Positions 8,062-15,677 of a stretch of 64,000 bases of DNA are shown here, piece after piece; positions within the stretch are counted from its first letter, which is position 1, and each line of letters opens with the position of its first letter. Below the pieces are notes generated by a model. It was not told the DNA's origin, ran no database searches, and saw nothing but the letters and a program-made list of their open reading frames with translations. The position numbers were made by a program, and so were the translations under genes. The stretch comes from Tahibacter harae (GTDB taxonomy: Bacteria > Pseudomonadota > Gammaproteobacteria > Xanthomonadales > Rhodanobacteraceae), in NCBI RefSeq assembly GCF_024437735.1, contig NZ_JANFQO010000005.1:248001-312000 (forward strand), in the 5' to 3' direction.

Positions 8062-9543
8062 ATGACTTCGATTTCCCGCCGCGATTTCGTCCGCGGCGCC
8101 GCCAGCATTCCGTTGTCACTGTGGCTGATGAAGCGGCTCGGCGCGCAGCCGGCGCGGGTGCGCTACGACGCGCGCAGCAGCAAGGGCGTGGAGATGCTCA
8201 GGATCTACGCCGGCGCGGTGAAGGCCATGCAGGGGCTGCCGGAGACCGATCCGAGCAACTGGACCTTCCAGTGGTATACCCACTTCGTCAAGAATTCCAC
8301 CAGCAAGAGCGCCGAAGTACAGCGCGTGTTCGGCAGCGGTTCCAGCCCGCACAAGGCCCTGGCCGAAGCCATGTGGAACACCTGCCAGGCCCATTCCGGC
8401 CAGAACGAGAACCTGTTCCTGCCCTGGCACCGCATGTACGTCCTGTACTTCGAGGACATCATCCGCGCGGTCAGCAAGCGCGATGACTTCACCCTGCCGT
8501 ACTGGAACTATTCCGCCAGCGGCCCCACCCACGGCGTGTTGCCGCCGCAGTTCCTCGATCCGGCCGATCCGGTGTTCGGCCCGCTCTACGTGGCCGAGCG
8601 CAATCCTCTGGCCAACAACGGCAAGCCCATCGACGAGGGCCAGCCCAATGATCCGCTGGGCCTGCAGGCGCTGAGCCAGGCGCAGTATTCGCCGCAGGGC
8701 GCGGTGCAGGGCTTCTGCCTGGCGCTGGACTCGGGCCTGCACGGCAATATCCACGTGCTGACCGGCAACACCGTCAACATGGGCCGGGTGCCCTGGGCGG
8801 CGCGCGATCCGATCTTCTGGCTGCATCACTGCAACATCGACCGGCTGTGGGCGAGCTGGAACGCCAACGGCGGCGTCAATCCGCAGGAAGCCTGGGGCGA
8901 TGACACCTTCGTCTTCGCCGATGCCAAGGGCGAAAAAGTCACAGCGAAGGTGTCGGACTATTTCGACATTGCCAAGCTGGGCTACAGCTATGAGCGGCTG
9001 GAACCCAAGCCCAGGACCATGCTCTCGGCCAAGGCCGCGGCGCGCAAGCCGCGGCGCCTGTCGCGCGTCACCGCGGCCACCGGGGTCGCACTGGGCGCCA
9101 AGCCGGTACGGGTGCAGCTGGAGGCCGCCGCGCCGGCCGTACCGGCACAGAATTCCGAATCGCTGCCGCTGATCCGCGCCGTCTCGGCATTGCAGCCGGA
9201 TCAGCGCCTGCTGCTGGTGCTGAGCAAGCTGAGCACCCAGGGCCAGCCGGCGGTGCTCTACCACGTCTATCTGGAATTGCCGGAGAAGGAAAATCCCAAG
9301 GGCGGCGAATACCACGTCGGCACGATCAGCTTCTTCGACGCCGAGCACCTGGACCACGGCAGCGGCGGCGCCCATGTCATGCCCGAGGACAAGTTCTACA
9401 GCTTCGACGTGACCGACCTGCTCGGCCGTCTGAGCAAGAGCAGGACCCTGAGCGAAAAGCCCAGCGTCACCCTGGTGCCGGCGGGCGAGGCGGCCGGCGA
9501 TGCCAGGCCGGTCGTCGGCAGCATAGAGCTGCTGCAGCAGTAA
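8062..9543 (+). CDS. Tat-exported tyrosinase / polyphenol oxidase (type-3 copper protein)
   Basis: A 493-residue copper oxidase that would hydroxylate monophenols and/or oxidise diphenols to quinones (melanin-type chemistry). The start at ATG 8062 follows AAGGGGA and gives a twin-arginine signal (SRRDFVRGAAS), consistent with export of a folded cofactor protein. CuA ligands fit His74 (WYTHFVKN), His111 (CQAHSGQNENLF) and His123 (LPWHRMYVLYFED). CuB ligands fit His227 and His231 (LHGNIHVLTGN) and His255/256 (DPIFWLHHCNIDRLW). A linker near 310-345 is followed by a C-terminal beta domain (residues ~370-493) of the PPO C-terminal type. The preceding gene encodes a likely free copy of that domain. 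The frame is open far upstream, but this start has the only good ribosome site and signal. Confidence 0.95.
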   Translation: MTSISRRDFVRGAASIPLSLWLMKRLGAQPARVRYDARSSKGVEMLRIYAGAVKAMQGLPETDPSNWTFQWYTHFVKNSTSKSAEVQRVFGSGSSPHKALAEAMWNTCQAHSGQNENLFLPWHRMYVLYFEDIIRAVSKRDDFTLPYWNYSASGPTHGVLPPQFLDPADPVFGPLYVAERNPLANNGKPIDEGQPNDPLGLQALSQAQYSPQGAVQGFCLALDSGLHGNIHVLTGNTVNMGRVPWAARDPIFWLHHCNIDRLWASWNANGGVNPQEAWGDDTFVFADAKGEKVTAKVSDYFDIAKLGYSYERLEPKPRTMLSAKAAARKPRRLSRVTAATGVALGAKPVRVQLEAAAPAVPAQNSESLPLIRAVSALQPDQRLLLVLSKLSTQGQPAVLYHVYLELPEKENPKGGEYHVGTISFFDAEHLDHGSGGAHVMPEDKFYSFDVTDLLGRLSKSRTLSEKPSVTLVPAGEAAGDARPVVGSIELLQQ

Positions 9544-9571
9544 GCCGGCTGGCGCGCAGCCGGGCAAAGAA

Positions 9572-9597
9572 AAAGGCCGCCCGGGCGGGCGGCCTTT
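9572..9597. terminator. Bidirectional Rho-independent terminator
   Basis: Perfect 11-bp inverted repeat, AAAGGCCGCCC (9572-9582) and GGGCGGCCTTT (9587-9597), around a 4-base loop. The stem begins with A and ends with T runs, so it can act from both sides. It lies between the tyrosinase stop (9543) and the convergent Yip1 stop (9633). Confidence 0.9.
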
Positions 9598-9632
9598 CCG
9601 GTTCTTGCGTCGGCTCTTTGGTCAGCGCCGCA

Positions 9633-10217
9633 TCAGCGCAGCGCGGCGGTGCCGGCCACGGCCATGAAGGCGATGGCGCCGAGAATTCCCATTACGAGCA
9701 GGGAGAGCAGGATGGCCACGACGACGATGACCACGGTATAGCCCACGGCCTTTTCCTGCGGCACCTTCATCGTGTGCGGCAGGGCGAAATACAGCTGGAA
9801 CAGGCCGTAGATGCCCGCGGCGAGCATGATCAGCGCACCCAGGACCGGGATGATCTGGAACACGCCGGCGACCCAGCCGGGGGTGCCGTAGTAGGCGGCC
9901 GTCTTCATCGCCTGCATCTGGTTCTTCTGCGCGCCGAAGGACGGCGCCAGCGCGTCGATGATCAGGCCCATGACGAAGACCATGCCCAGCGCCAGCGCGT
10001 AGGAGAGCAGCATGGTGATGAACGAGAACACGATGCCCAGCGGCGAAAAGATGACATTGGCGAGCAGGCCGAAGACGGCGGGAATCGCCGCCATGATCAT
10101 GACGTAGCCGGTGTACAGGCCGGCGATGTCGGTCTGCTCCTGCGCGATGACCGGCCATTCCGTTTTCGGCGTCAGGATGATGTTCTTCGCACGAGTGATC
10201 AGCTTGTTGATATCCAT
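9633..10217 (-). CDS. Yip1-domain integral membrane protein
   Basis: A 194-residue protein with a short cytoplasmic head (MDINKLITRAKNIILTPKTEW) and five hydrophobic segments. The head pattern of Lys/Arg helix then TPKTEWPVIA is characteristic of bacterial Yip1-family proteins, as is the Gly/Pro-rich centre (YYGTPGWVAGVFQIIPVLG). The bacterial family has no settled biochemical role; in eukaryotes Yip1 proteins act in membrane trafficking. It is transcribed alone and shares the terminator at 9572-9597 with the tyrosinase gene. Confidence 0.85.
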   Translation of the reverse strand: MDINKLITRAKNIILTPKTEWPVIAQEQTDIAGLYTGYVMIMAAIPAVFGLLANVIFSPLGIVFSFITMLLSYALALGMVFVMGLIIDALAPSFGAQKNQMQAMKTAAYYGTPGWVAGVFQIIPVLGALIMLAAGIYGLFQLYFALPHTMKVPQEKAVGYTVVIVVVAILLSLLVMGILGAIAFMAVAGTAALR

Positions 10218-10417
10218 GGCTCTCCCAGCAACGGTCTAAGGGGCGGATGCAGGATTACACCCGCCGGCGCAGCTGCCGATTCTAGCCGCGGAACTGAACC
10301 TGCGCGCGACAAGGCGGTCGCAAAGATGCTGTGCGCTGGTGCCGGCACAAACCGTGCATTCGTTCACGGTCCAAACTGGTAGACTCGCCTGCTCCTTTGC
10401 GTTTGTCCGGAACCCCC

Positions 10418-10627
10418 ATGGCCAGAACCAATCCCGCGGCGGCGAAGACCATCCCTGCCAACGCCGAGAACCGTTACGAAGTGACGCGCACTGACCTGCC
10501 GCTGTCCTGCCCGATGCCGGGCATGAGCCTGTGGAATTCGCATCCGAAGGTCTATCTGCCGATCGAGGACGAGGGCGGCGAGTCGGTCTGCGCCTACTGC
10601 GGCGCGCGCTACGTGCTCAAAGACTGA
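10418..10627 (+). CDS. CHCC zinc-finger small protein (zf-CHCC)
   Basis: A 69-residue protein from ATG 10418. It carries a Cys/His array of the zf-CHCC type seen in mitochondrial NDUFS6 and in small proteobacterial proteins: Cys near PLSCPMPG, His in WNSHPKVYLPIE, and a C-x2-C pair in VCAYCGARYVL. It ends 10 bp before the glycosyltransferase gene and is probably co-transcribed with it; such genes often sit beside lipopolysaccharide core genes in Xanthomonadales and betaproteobacteria. The zinc-binding role is known for the family; the cellular role here is not. The frame is open upstream to 10331, but those residues are not family-like. Confidence 0.85.
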   Translation: MARTNPAAAKTIPANAENRYEVTRTDLPLSCPMPGMSLWNSHPKVYLPIEDEGGESVCAYCGARYVLKD

Positions 10628-10637
10628 CCGGGGCGCT

Positions 10638-11783
10638 GTGCAGGAGCGTCGGCTCACGGTGGTGCAGCTCGTACCCGCCCTGGAGACAGGCGGGGTGGAG
10701 CGTTCCACGCTGGAAGTCGGCGCCGCACTGGCGGCCGCCGGGCACCGCTCCGTCGTCGTTTCCGCCGGCGGCCGCCTGGTGCCGCGGCTGATCGCCGAGG
10801 GCAGCGAACATGTGCAGCGCAACATCGGCGCCAAGTCGCTGCTGAGCCTGCGTCATATCGCCGGCCTGCGCAGCCTGTTCAACGAGCTTAAGCCCGACAT
10901 CGTCCACGCGCGCTCGCGCCTGCCGGCCTGGCTGGCCCATTTCGCGCTGAAGAACGCGCCGCGCTCCATGCATTTCGTGACCACGGCGCACGGGCTGAAC
11001 TCGCCGGGGCGCTACAGCGCGATCATGACCCGCGGCGAGCGGGTGATCGCCGTCTCGCATACGGTGCGGGATTTTCTCATCAGCCATTACGAGATCGATC
11101 CCGAACGCATCGTCGTCATCCCGCGCGGTATCGACCTGGACGAATTTCCCTACGGCCACCGCCCGGACGAGGACTGGCTGAACGCCTTCTTCGCCGAATA
11201 CCCGCGCCTGCGCGGCGCGCCGCTGCTGACCCTGCCGGGCCGCGGCACGCGCATCAAGGGTCATGCGGACGCGATCGAACTCACCGCCGCGCTGAAGACC
11301 CGCGGCATCGCCACGCGCCTGCTGCTGCTGGGCGTGGTCGAGCCCAGCCGCATGAGCTACGTGGCCGAACTGCAGCGCCTGGCCGAGGAACGCGGCGTCG
11401 CCGACGATGTGGTCTTCGCCGCGGCGCGGCCGGATGTGCGCGATGTCTACGCGGCCAGCGCGCTGGTGCTGCAGCTGTCGAACAAGCCCGAGGCCTTCGG
11501 CCGCACCGTAATCGAGGCGCTGGCCCTGTGCCGGCCCGTGGTCGGCTATGCCCACGGCGGCGTGGGCGAGCTGCTCAGCGAACTCTACCCCTCCGGCCGC
11601 GTGCCCTTCGCCGATTTCGGCCGCCTGGTCGAGCGCGTGGCCGAACTGCTGCGCGTGGCCCCGGCGATACCGCCACTGCGCCGCTATCAGCTGGCCGACA
11701 TGCAGCGCGCCACCCTGGCCCTGTACAAGTCCCTGGCCTATGACGACCCGGGCAGCCTGCGCTCCACCTATGCGATGAGCTGA
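10638..11783 (+). CDS. Glycosyltransferase family 4 (GT-B), likely LPS core
   Basis: A 381-residue GT-B enzyme starting at GTG 10638. The N-terminal Rossmann domain begins VVQLVPALETGGVERSTLEV, the usual nucleotide-sugar GT4 opening with a GG loop. The C-terminal domain carries the E-x7-E motif region (KPEAFGRTVIEALALCRPVVG) that binds the donor. It would transfer a sugar from an NDP donor to a lipid-linked acceptor at the inner face of the inner membrane. Its place between the CHCC protein and an O-antigen ligase plus a WaaE-like GT2 argues for lipopolysaccharide core assembly. Donor and acceptor cannot be read from sequence. Confidence 0.9.
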   Translation: MQERRLTVVQLVPALETGGVERSTLEVGAALAAAGHRSVVVSAGGRLVPRLIAEGSEHVQRNIGAKSLLSLRHIAGLRSLFNELKPDIVHARSRLPAWLAHFALKNAPRSMHFVTTAHGLNSPGRYSAIMTRGERVIAVSHTVRDFLISHYEIDPERIVVIPRGIDLDEFPYGHRPDEDWLNAFFAEYPRLRGAPLLTLPGRGTRIKGHADAIELTAALKTRGIATRLLLLGVVEPSRMSYVAELQRLAEERGVADDVVFAAARPDVRDVYAASALVLQLSNKPEAFGRTVIEALALCRPVVGYAHGGVGELLSELYPSGRVPFADFGRLVERVAELLRVAPAIPPLRRYQLADMQRATLALYKSLAYDDPGSLRSTYAMS

Positions 11784-11879
11784 GCGGCGGCCGGTGGCGC
11801 GCCGGGCTGCATCGGCTGCGATGGCACCTGCGCCCAGGCCCTGCGGCTGTGCCCCGGCCGTACGCCACGGCCCTGGGCT

Positions 11880-13493
11880 ATGATCGCGCCCCGCATGAGC
11901 ACACCGCCGCTGCGCGAACGTTTCGCGTCCCTGTTTTCCCTGGCCCTGCTGCCGCTGCTGCTCGTGGCGGTGCTGCTGCCGTTCGGGCGTAGCGCCGAAC
12001 TGGGTGTGGTGGCGGCCCTGGTCGGCTGCGTCGTGCTGCTCTGGCGCGAACCCGGCCGCTGGCGCGCGAACCGGCGCTGGCGGCTGTTCCTGCTGCTGTG
12101 GGCCTGCTACACCGGCGCGGCGGCGCTGTCGGCGCTGGATGCGGTCAAGCCGGACAAGAGCTGGGGTACGGTGCTGGCCGCGCTGCGCCTGCTGCCGCTG
12201 GGCCTGTATGCCGCGCTGGCGTTGCCGCGGGCCCGGCCGCAGGCGCTGCAATGGGGCGTGGCCGTGGTGCTGACGCTATGGCTGGCCGATGCCTGGGTGC
12301 AGGCGCTGACCGGCTACAGCCTGGGCGGCGCGCCCGAAGCCGAGCGCCTCAGCGGCCTGTTCGGCAATGACAACCTGAAACTGGGCCCGGTGCTGGCGAC
12401 CCTGTCGCCGTTCCTGCTGCACATGGCGCGGCAGCAATGGGGCCGGCGCGGCCTGCTGCTGGCCTTCCTCGCCGTGCTGGGACCGGTGCTGCTGGCCGGT
12501 TCGCGTGCGAGCTGGTTCGCCCTGGCCCTGGTCGCCGCGGTGTTCCTCTGGCGCGAGACGCGCCGCCCGCTGGCCTTCCTCGCGGGCACGGCCGCGCTGG
12601 GCCTGGCCGCGGCGCTGGCTGTCGCGGTGGCCTGGCGTCATTCCGAAGCCTTCGACGCGCGCATGGACCGCACCCTGCTGGCGCTGCAGGGTTCCTCCGG
12701 ACAGATCGATTTCGCCCTGGCCGGCCGGGCGCAGATCTGGCACACGGCCGTGCACATGATCCGGGCGCATCCGTTCAACGGCGTCGGCGTGCGCGGTTTC
12801 CGCTACGCCTATGCCGCGTACGCCGCTCCCGGCGACAGCTTCGTCCAACCCGACGGCAGCGGCGCGGCGCATGCGCACCAGCTGGTGCTGGAAGTGCTCA
12901 GCGAAACCGGTTTCGCCGGGCTGGCGCTGTGGCTGGCAGGCCTGGCCGCGGCGGTGCGCGCCTGGCGCCGCGCCGCACCCGCGGCGCGCGAGGCGGCGTT
13001 TGCGCCCGGCCTGTCCCTGGTCGCGATGGCGTTTCCGCTGAATACGCATTTGGCGTTCTATTCGGCCTGGTGGGGACTGCTGTTCTGGTGGCTGCTGGCG
13101 CAGTTCTGTGCGGCCCTGCCGGTGCAGCGGGCGGTGGGAGCTGCACCGGCCGGCGATGACGCCGGCGATGACGCGGCGGAAGACGACGGCCTGGCCGGCG
13201 ACAGCGGCGCGGCGGAAAGCGCCACGATGGGGAGCCCTGCATCGACAGGCTTCAGCGGCCACCCGACTGCGCCGGACAGCCCCTGGTCCAGCGCCGCGGC
13301 TCCGGGCGCCACAGCCGAATGCGCCGCACCGGACGATCGCGCGGCGGACCATCGCCCGGCGGCGTGCTTCGCCGCGGACAGCCCTTCCAGCTACAGCAGC
13401 GACAGCAGCTCCAGTTCGGACAGCAGTTCCGGCAGCGACAGCAGTTCCTCCTCCGACAGCGGCAGCAGCTATTCCGGAGGCAGCGATGCGTGA
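11880..13493 (+). CDS. O-antigen ligase family protein (WaaL-like) with Ser/Asp-rich tail
   Basis: A 537-residue polytopic protein with about ten membrane helices in residues 15-415. The Wzy_C-type loop holds HPFNGVGVRGFRYAY and then HAHQLVLEVLSETGFAGLALW, matching ligases that join O-antigen or surface polymer to lipid A-core. From ~residue 420 there is a tail of about 115 residues, first Asp/Ala/Pro-rich, then a dense Ser/Asp/Gly stretch (DSSSGSDSSSSSDSGSSYS), which typical ligases lack. An alternative ATG at 11895 would shorten it by five residues; neither start has a clear ribosome site. The stop overlaps the GT2 start by 8 bp. Confidence 0.85.
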   Translation: MIAPRMSTPPLRERFASLFSLALLPLLLVAVLLPFGRSAELGVVAALVGCVVLLWREPGRWRANRRWRLFLLLWACYTGAAALSALDAVKPDKSWGTVLAALRLLPLGLYAALALPRARPQALQWGVAVVLTLWLADAWVQALTGYSLGGAPEAERLSGLFGNDNLKLGPVLATLSPFLLHMARQQWGRRGLLLAFLAVLGPVLLAGSRASWFALALVAAVFLWRETRRPLAFLAGTAALGLAAALAVAVAWRHSEAFDARMDRTLLALQGSSGQIDFALAGRAQIWHTAVHMIRAHPFNGVGVRGFRYAYAAYAAPGDSFVQPDGSGAAHAHQLVLEVLSETGFAGLALWLAGLAAAVRAWRRAAPAAREAAFAPGLSLVAMAFPLNTHLAFYSAWWGLLFWWLLAQFCAALPVQRAVGAAPAGDDAGDDAAEDDGLAGDSGAAESATMGSPASTGFSGHPTAPDSPWSSAAAPGATAECAAPDDRAADHRPAACFAADSPSSYSSDSSSSSDSSSGSDSSSSSDSGSSYSGGSDA

Positions 13494-14250
13494 GCCGCTG
13501 AGCCTGGTCGTCACCACCCTGAACAACGCCGCGACCCTGGAGCAATGCCTGGCCAGCGCCGCCTGGGCCGACGAGATCCTGCTGCTGGATTCCGGCTCCA
13601 CCGATGCCACGCTGGAGATTGCGCGGCGCCATGGCGCACAGATCCACAGCGAGCCGTTCAAGGGCTATGCCGCGCAGAAGCAGAGCGCCATCGACAAGGC
13701 CGCGCACCGCTGGGTGCTGCTGCTGGATGCCGACGAAGCCCTGGCCGCCGGCGCGCGCGATGCGATCGAACAGGCGCTGCAGGCGCCGGCGGTGGCCGGC
13801 TTCCGCCTGCCGCGGCGCGAGCTGGTGTTCTGGGCCTTTAACCACCGCGGCGTACGCCTGAACACTCACCTGCGCCTGTTCGACCGCAGCCGCGTGCGCA
13901 TGAATCAGGTGCCGGTACATGCGGCGCCGGAGACACGCGAGCCGGTCGCAACCCTGGCCGGCGCCGAATTCCTGCACTACGGCGAGCCGGACATCCACAC
14001 CAAGGTCGCCAAGATCAACGCCTATTCCACCGGCCTGGTCGGACACAAGCGCACGCGCGGGACACGGCTGCTGGGCCTGCGCCTGGTGCTGTATCCGTGG
14101 TGGTTCTTTCTGCGCCAGTACCTCGGCAAGCGCTGGTTCCTCGACGGCTGGGCCGGCTTCATCAACGCGGTCAGTGCGGCGTATTACGTTTTTCTCAAAT
14201 ACGCCAAGGTCTACGAGGCACAGCGCCGGCGCGACGGTGCGGCGGATTGA
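13486..14250 (+). CDS. Glycosyltransferase family 2, WaaE/KdtX-like
   Basis: A 254-residue GT-A enzyme. It opens LSLVVTTLNNAATLEQCL, then DEILLLDSGSTDATLEIA, and has a metal-binding motif at LLLDADEAL. The C-terminal part (LYPWWFFLRQYLGKRWFLDGWAGFINAVSAAYY) is the signature region of WaaE/KdtX, which add a glucose or heptose to the lipopolysaccharide inner core. ATG 13486 overlaps the ligase gene by 8 bp and follows a CGGAGG site within the ligase tail codons, so translation is probably coupled. The frame is open upstream to 13108 but that is only the out-of-frame reading of the ligase tail. Confidence 0.92.
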   Translation: MREPLSLVVTTLNNAATLEQCLASAAWADEILLLDSGSTDATLEIARRHGAQIHSEPFKGYAAQKQSAIDKAAHRWVLLLDADEALAAGARDAIEQALQAPAVAGFRLPRRELVFWAFNHRGVRLNTHLRLFDRSRVRMNQVPVHAAPETREPVATLAGAEFLHYGEPDIHTKVAKINAYSTGLVGHKRTRGTRLLGLRLVLYPWWFFLRQYLGKRWFLDGWAGFINAVSAAYYVFLKYAKVYEAQRRRDGAAD

Positions 14251-14291
14251 GCGCCGCCCGCGCCACGTTCATCCGCAATGCCAATCCCGTT

Positions 14292-15677
14292 TCATCGCTC
14301 CGGTGCGTTCAACAGGCGCAGCGCGATTCCGGCGATGAAGGCAGCCCCGCCGACCAGCAGCACCCACAGCAGCACCGAGGTCCATTCGACCGGCGGCCGC
14401 GGCGGTGCGGGTGGCGTGGCCAGGGCCCGCTCGCCGCTGAGCACGCGGCCGGGGCCGGGCACGGCGGGATAGGGTTTCCAGTCGGGGCCGTGGTGGCGGC
14501 GCAGGGCGTCGAGCAGGGTGGCCAGCGGGGCGTCCTGGCGCTGCGCGCGGCGGCTGCCGGCGGCTACGGCGTAAGGCCCCTGGCCCTGGGCCAGGAATAC
14601 CAGCACTTCGGGGCGGTAGCCCAGGCTCAGGGTTGGCACGGCGTTCACGCGCTGGGCGGCGTCCACGCGCCAGAGACGGTCGCGGGTGGCCGCGCCCAGT
14701 CGCTGCGGCGCGGAGGCTTCGACGCTGCTCGCCGCAGCGACGCGGTAGCCGGTCCAGGGGCCGGCGCGGCGGTTCCAGGACAGGTCTTCCTGCTCGCGGC
14801 TGTGCACCAGCCAGTCGACCGCGCTGTTGCTGGTGTTGGCGAGCACGTCCAGCTGCTGCACCGGAATGCGTGCCTCCAGCCGGTAGTCGTAGTGGATCTG
14901 TGCGCCGTCGCGCTGTTCCTTGCCCTGCAGGCTGAGCCAGCGCCATTCGGGTTCCGGCGGCGGCGGCGCGGATTCGGCGGCGATGCCGCGCAGCGGCGGC
15001 AGGGGCGCGGTCGCCGCCGCGCTGAGGCGCAGGTAGCGGAAGTGCGCCTCGGGGCGCAGTTCCAGGCGATTGCGGCGCAGCTGTTCGCCGGCGTTGCGCA
15101 GCTCGGCGAGCAGGCCGTCGGACAGGCGGTTCCAGTGCTGCAGGTCGTCGCTGCCGTACAGCACGACCTGGCTCTGGAACGGCGCGCTGTCTGCCGGCCA
15201 TTCCAGCAGCAGGGCCTGCAGCGGCGTGCTGTTCTGGCTCAGGTCGACCAGGAATTCGCGCGGCGCGGCCGGTGCCGCGCCGGTGCTGTCGCCGATGCGC
15301 GTGTCCACGCGCACGATGCGGCCCTGTGCGTTGCGTTCGGCCTGCACGCTCCAGTCCGCCGTTTCCGCGCCGGTGCCGGCGGGCGGCAGCGGAAACCAGG
15401 GCAGTGGCACGGTCTGGCGCGGCCATTCCTGCGCCCCGGCAGCCTCGGGGCCGAGCAGGGCCACGGGCAGTGATTCGCCGGCGGCATTGAACACTTCGAT
15501 ATCGGCCAGGGCCGGGTGCTGTGCGCTGCGGTAGATCTCCTCGCTGAGCACGACGCGGAAGGCGCCGCCGTCCTCGCGCGCCAGGCGCAGCGGCCATTCG
15601 CGCGCGTAGTCGTCGCGCTGGCCGGCCTGGGCGGCGCCGGCGAGCAGCAACAGGGCGAGGGCGCGGCAGGTTTTCAT
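14292..15677 (-). CDS. DUF3999 family periplasmic/inner-membrane protein
   Basis: A 461-residue protein with a signal peptide (LALLLLAGAAQAG), a long beta-rich region (residues ~25-420) and one C-terminal transmembrane helix (VLLWVLLVGGAAFIAGIALRLL). The order and the segments YAREWPLRLA, VVLYGSDDLQHWNRLSDG and RLELRPEAHFRYLRL, a discoidin-like fold, fit DUF3999. Its ATG overlaps the stop of the DUF2339 gene (ATGA on the minus strand), a pairing repeated in many proteobacteria, so the two probably form one complex of unknown function. The tail helix would leave the beta domain in the periplasm. Confidence 0.88.
   Translation of the reverse strand: MKTCRALALLLLAGAAQAGQRDDYAREWPLRLAREDGGAFRVVLSEEIYRSAQHPALADIEVFNAAGESLPVALLGPEAAGAQEWPRQTVPLPWFPLPPAGTGAETADWSVQAERNAQGRIVRVDTRIGDSTGAAPAAPREFLVDLSQNSTPLQALLLEWPADSAPFQSQVVLYGSDDLQHWNRLSDGLLAELRNAGEQLRRNRLELRPEAHFRYLRLSAAATAPLPPLRGIAAESAPPPPEPEWRWLSLQGKEQRDGAQIHYDYRLEARIPVQQLDVLANTSNSAVDWLVHSREQEDLSWNRRAGPWTGYRVAAASSVEASAPQRLGAATRDRLWRVDAAQRVNAVPTLSLGYRPEVLVFLAQGQGPYAVAAGSRRAQRQDAPLATLLDALRRHHGPDWKPYPAVPGPGRVLSGERALATPPAPPRPPVEWTSVLLWVLLVGGAAFIAGIALRLLNAPER

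Noticed and set aside
3746-13290. Shared DSPWSS string in the YfiF-like leader and the ligase tail
   Set aside because: Both lie in low-complexity Pro/Ser/Ala regions; a six-residue match there is likely chance.
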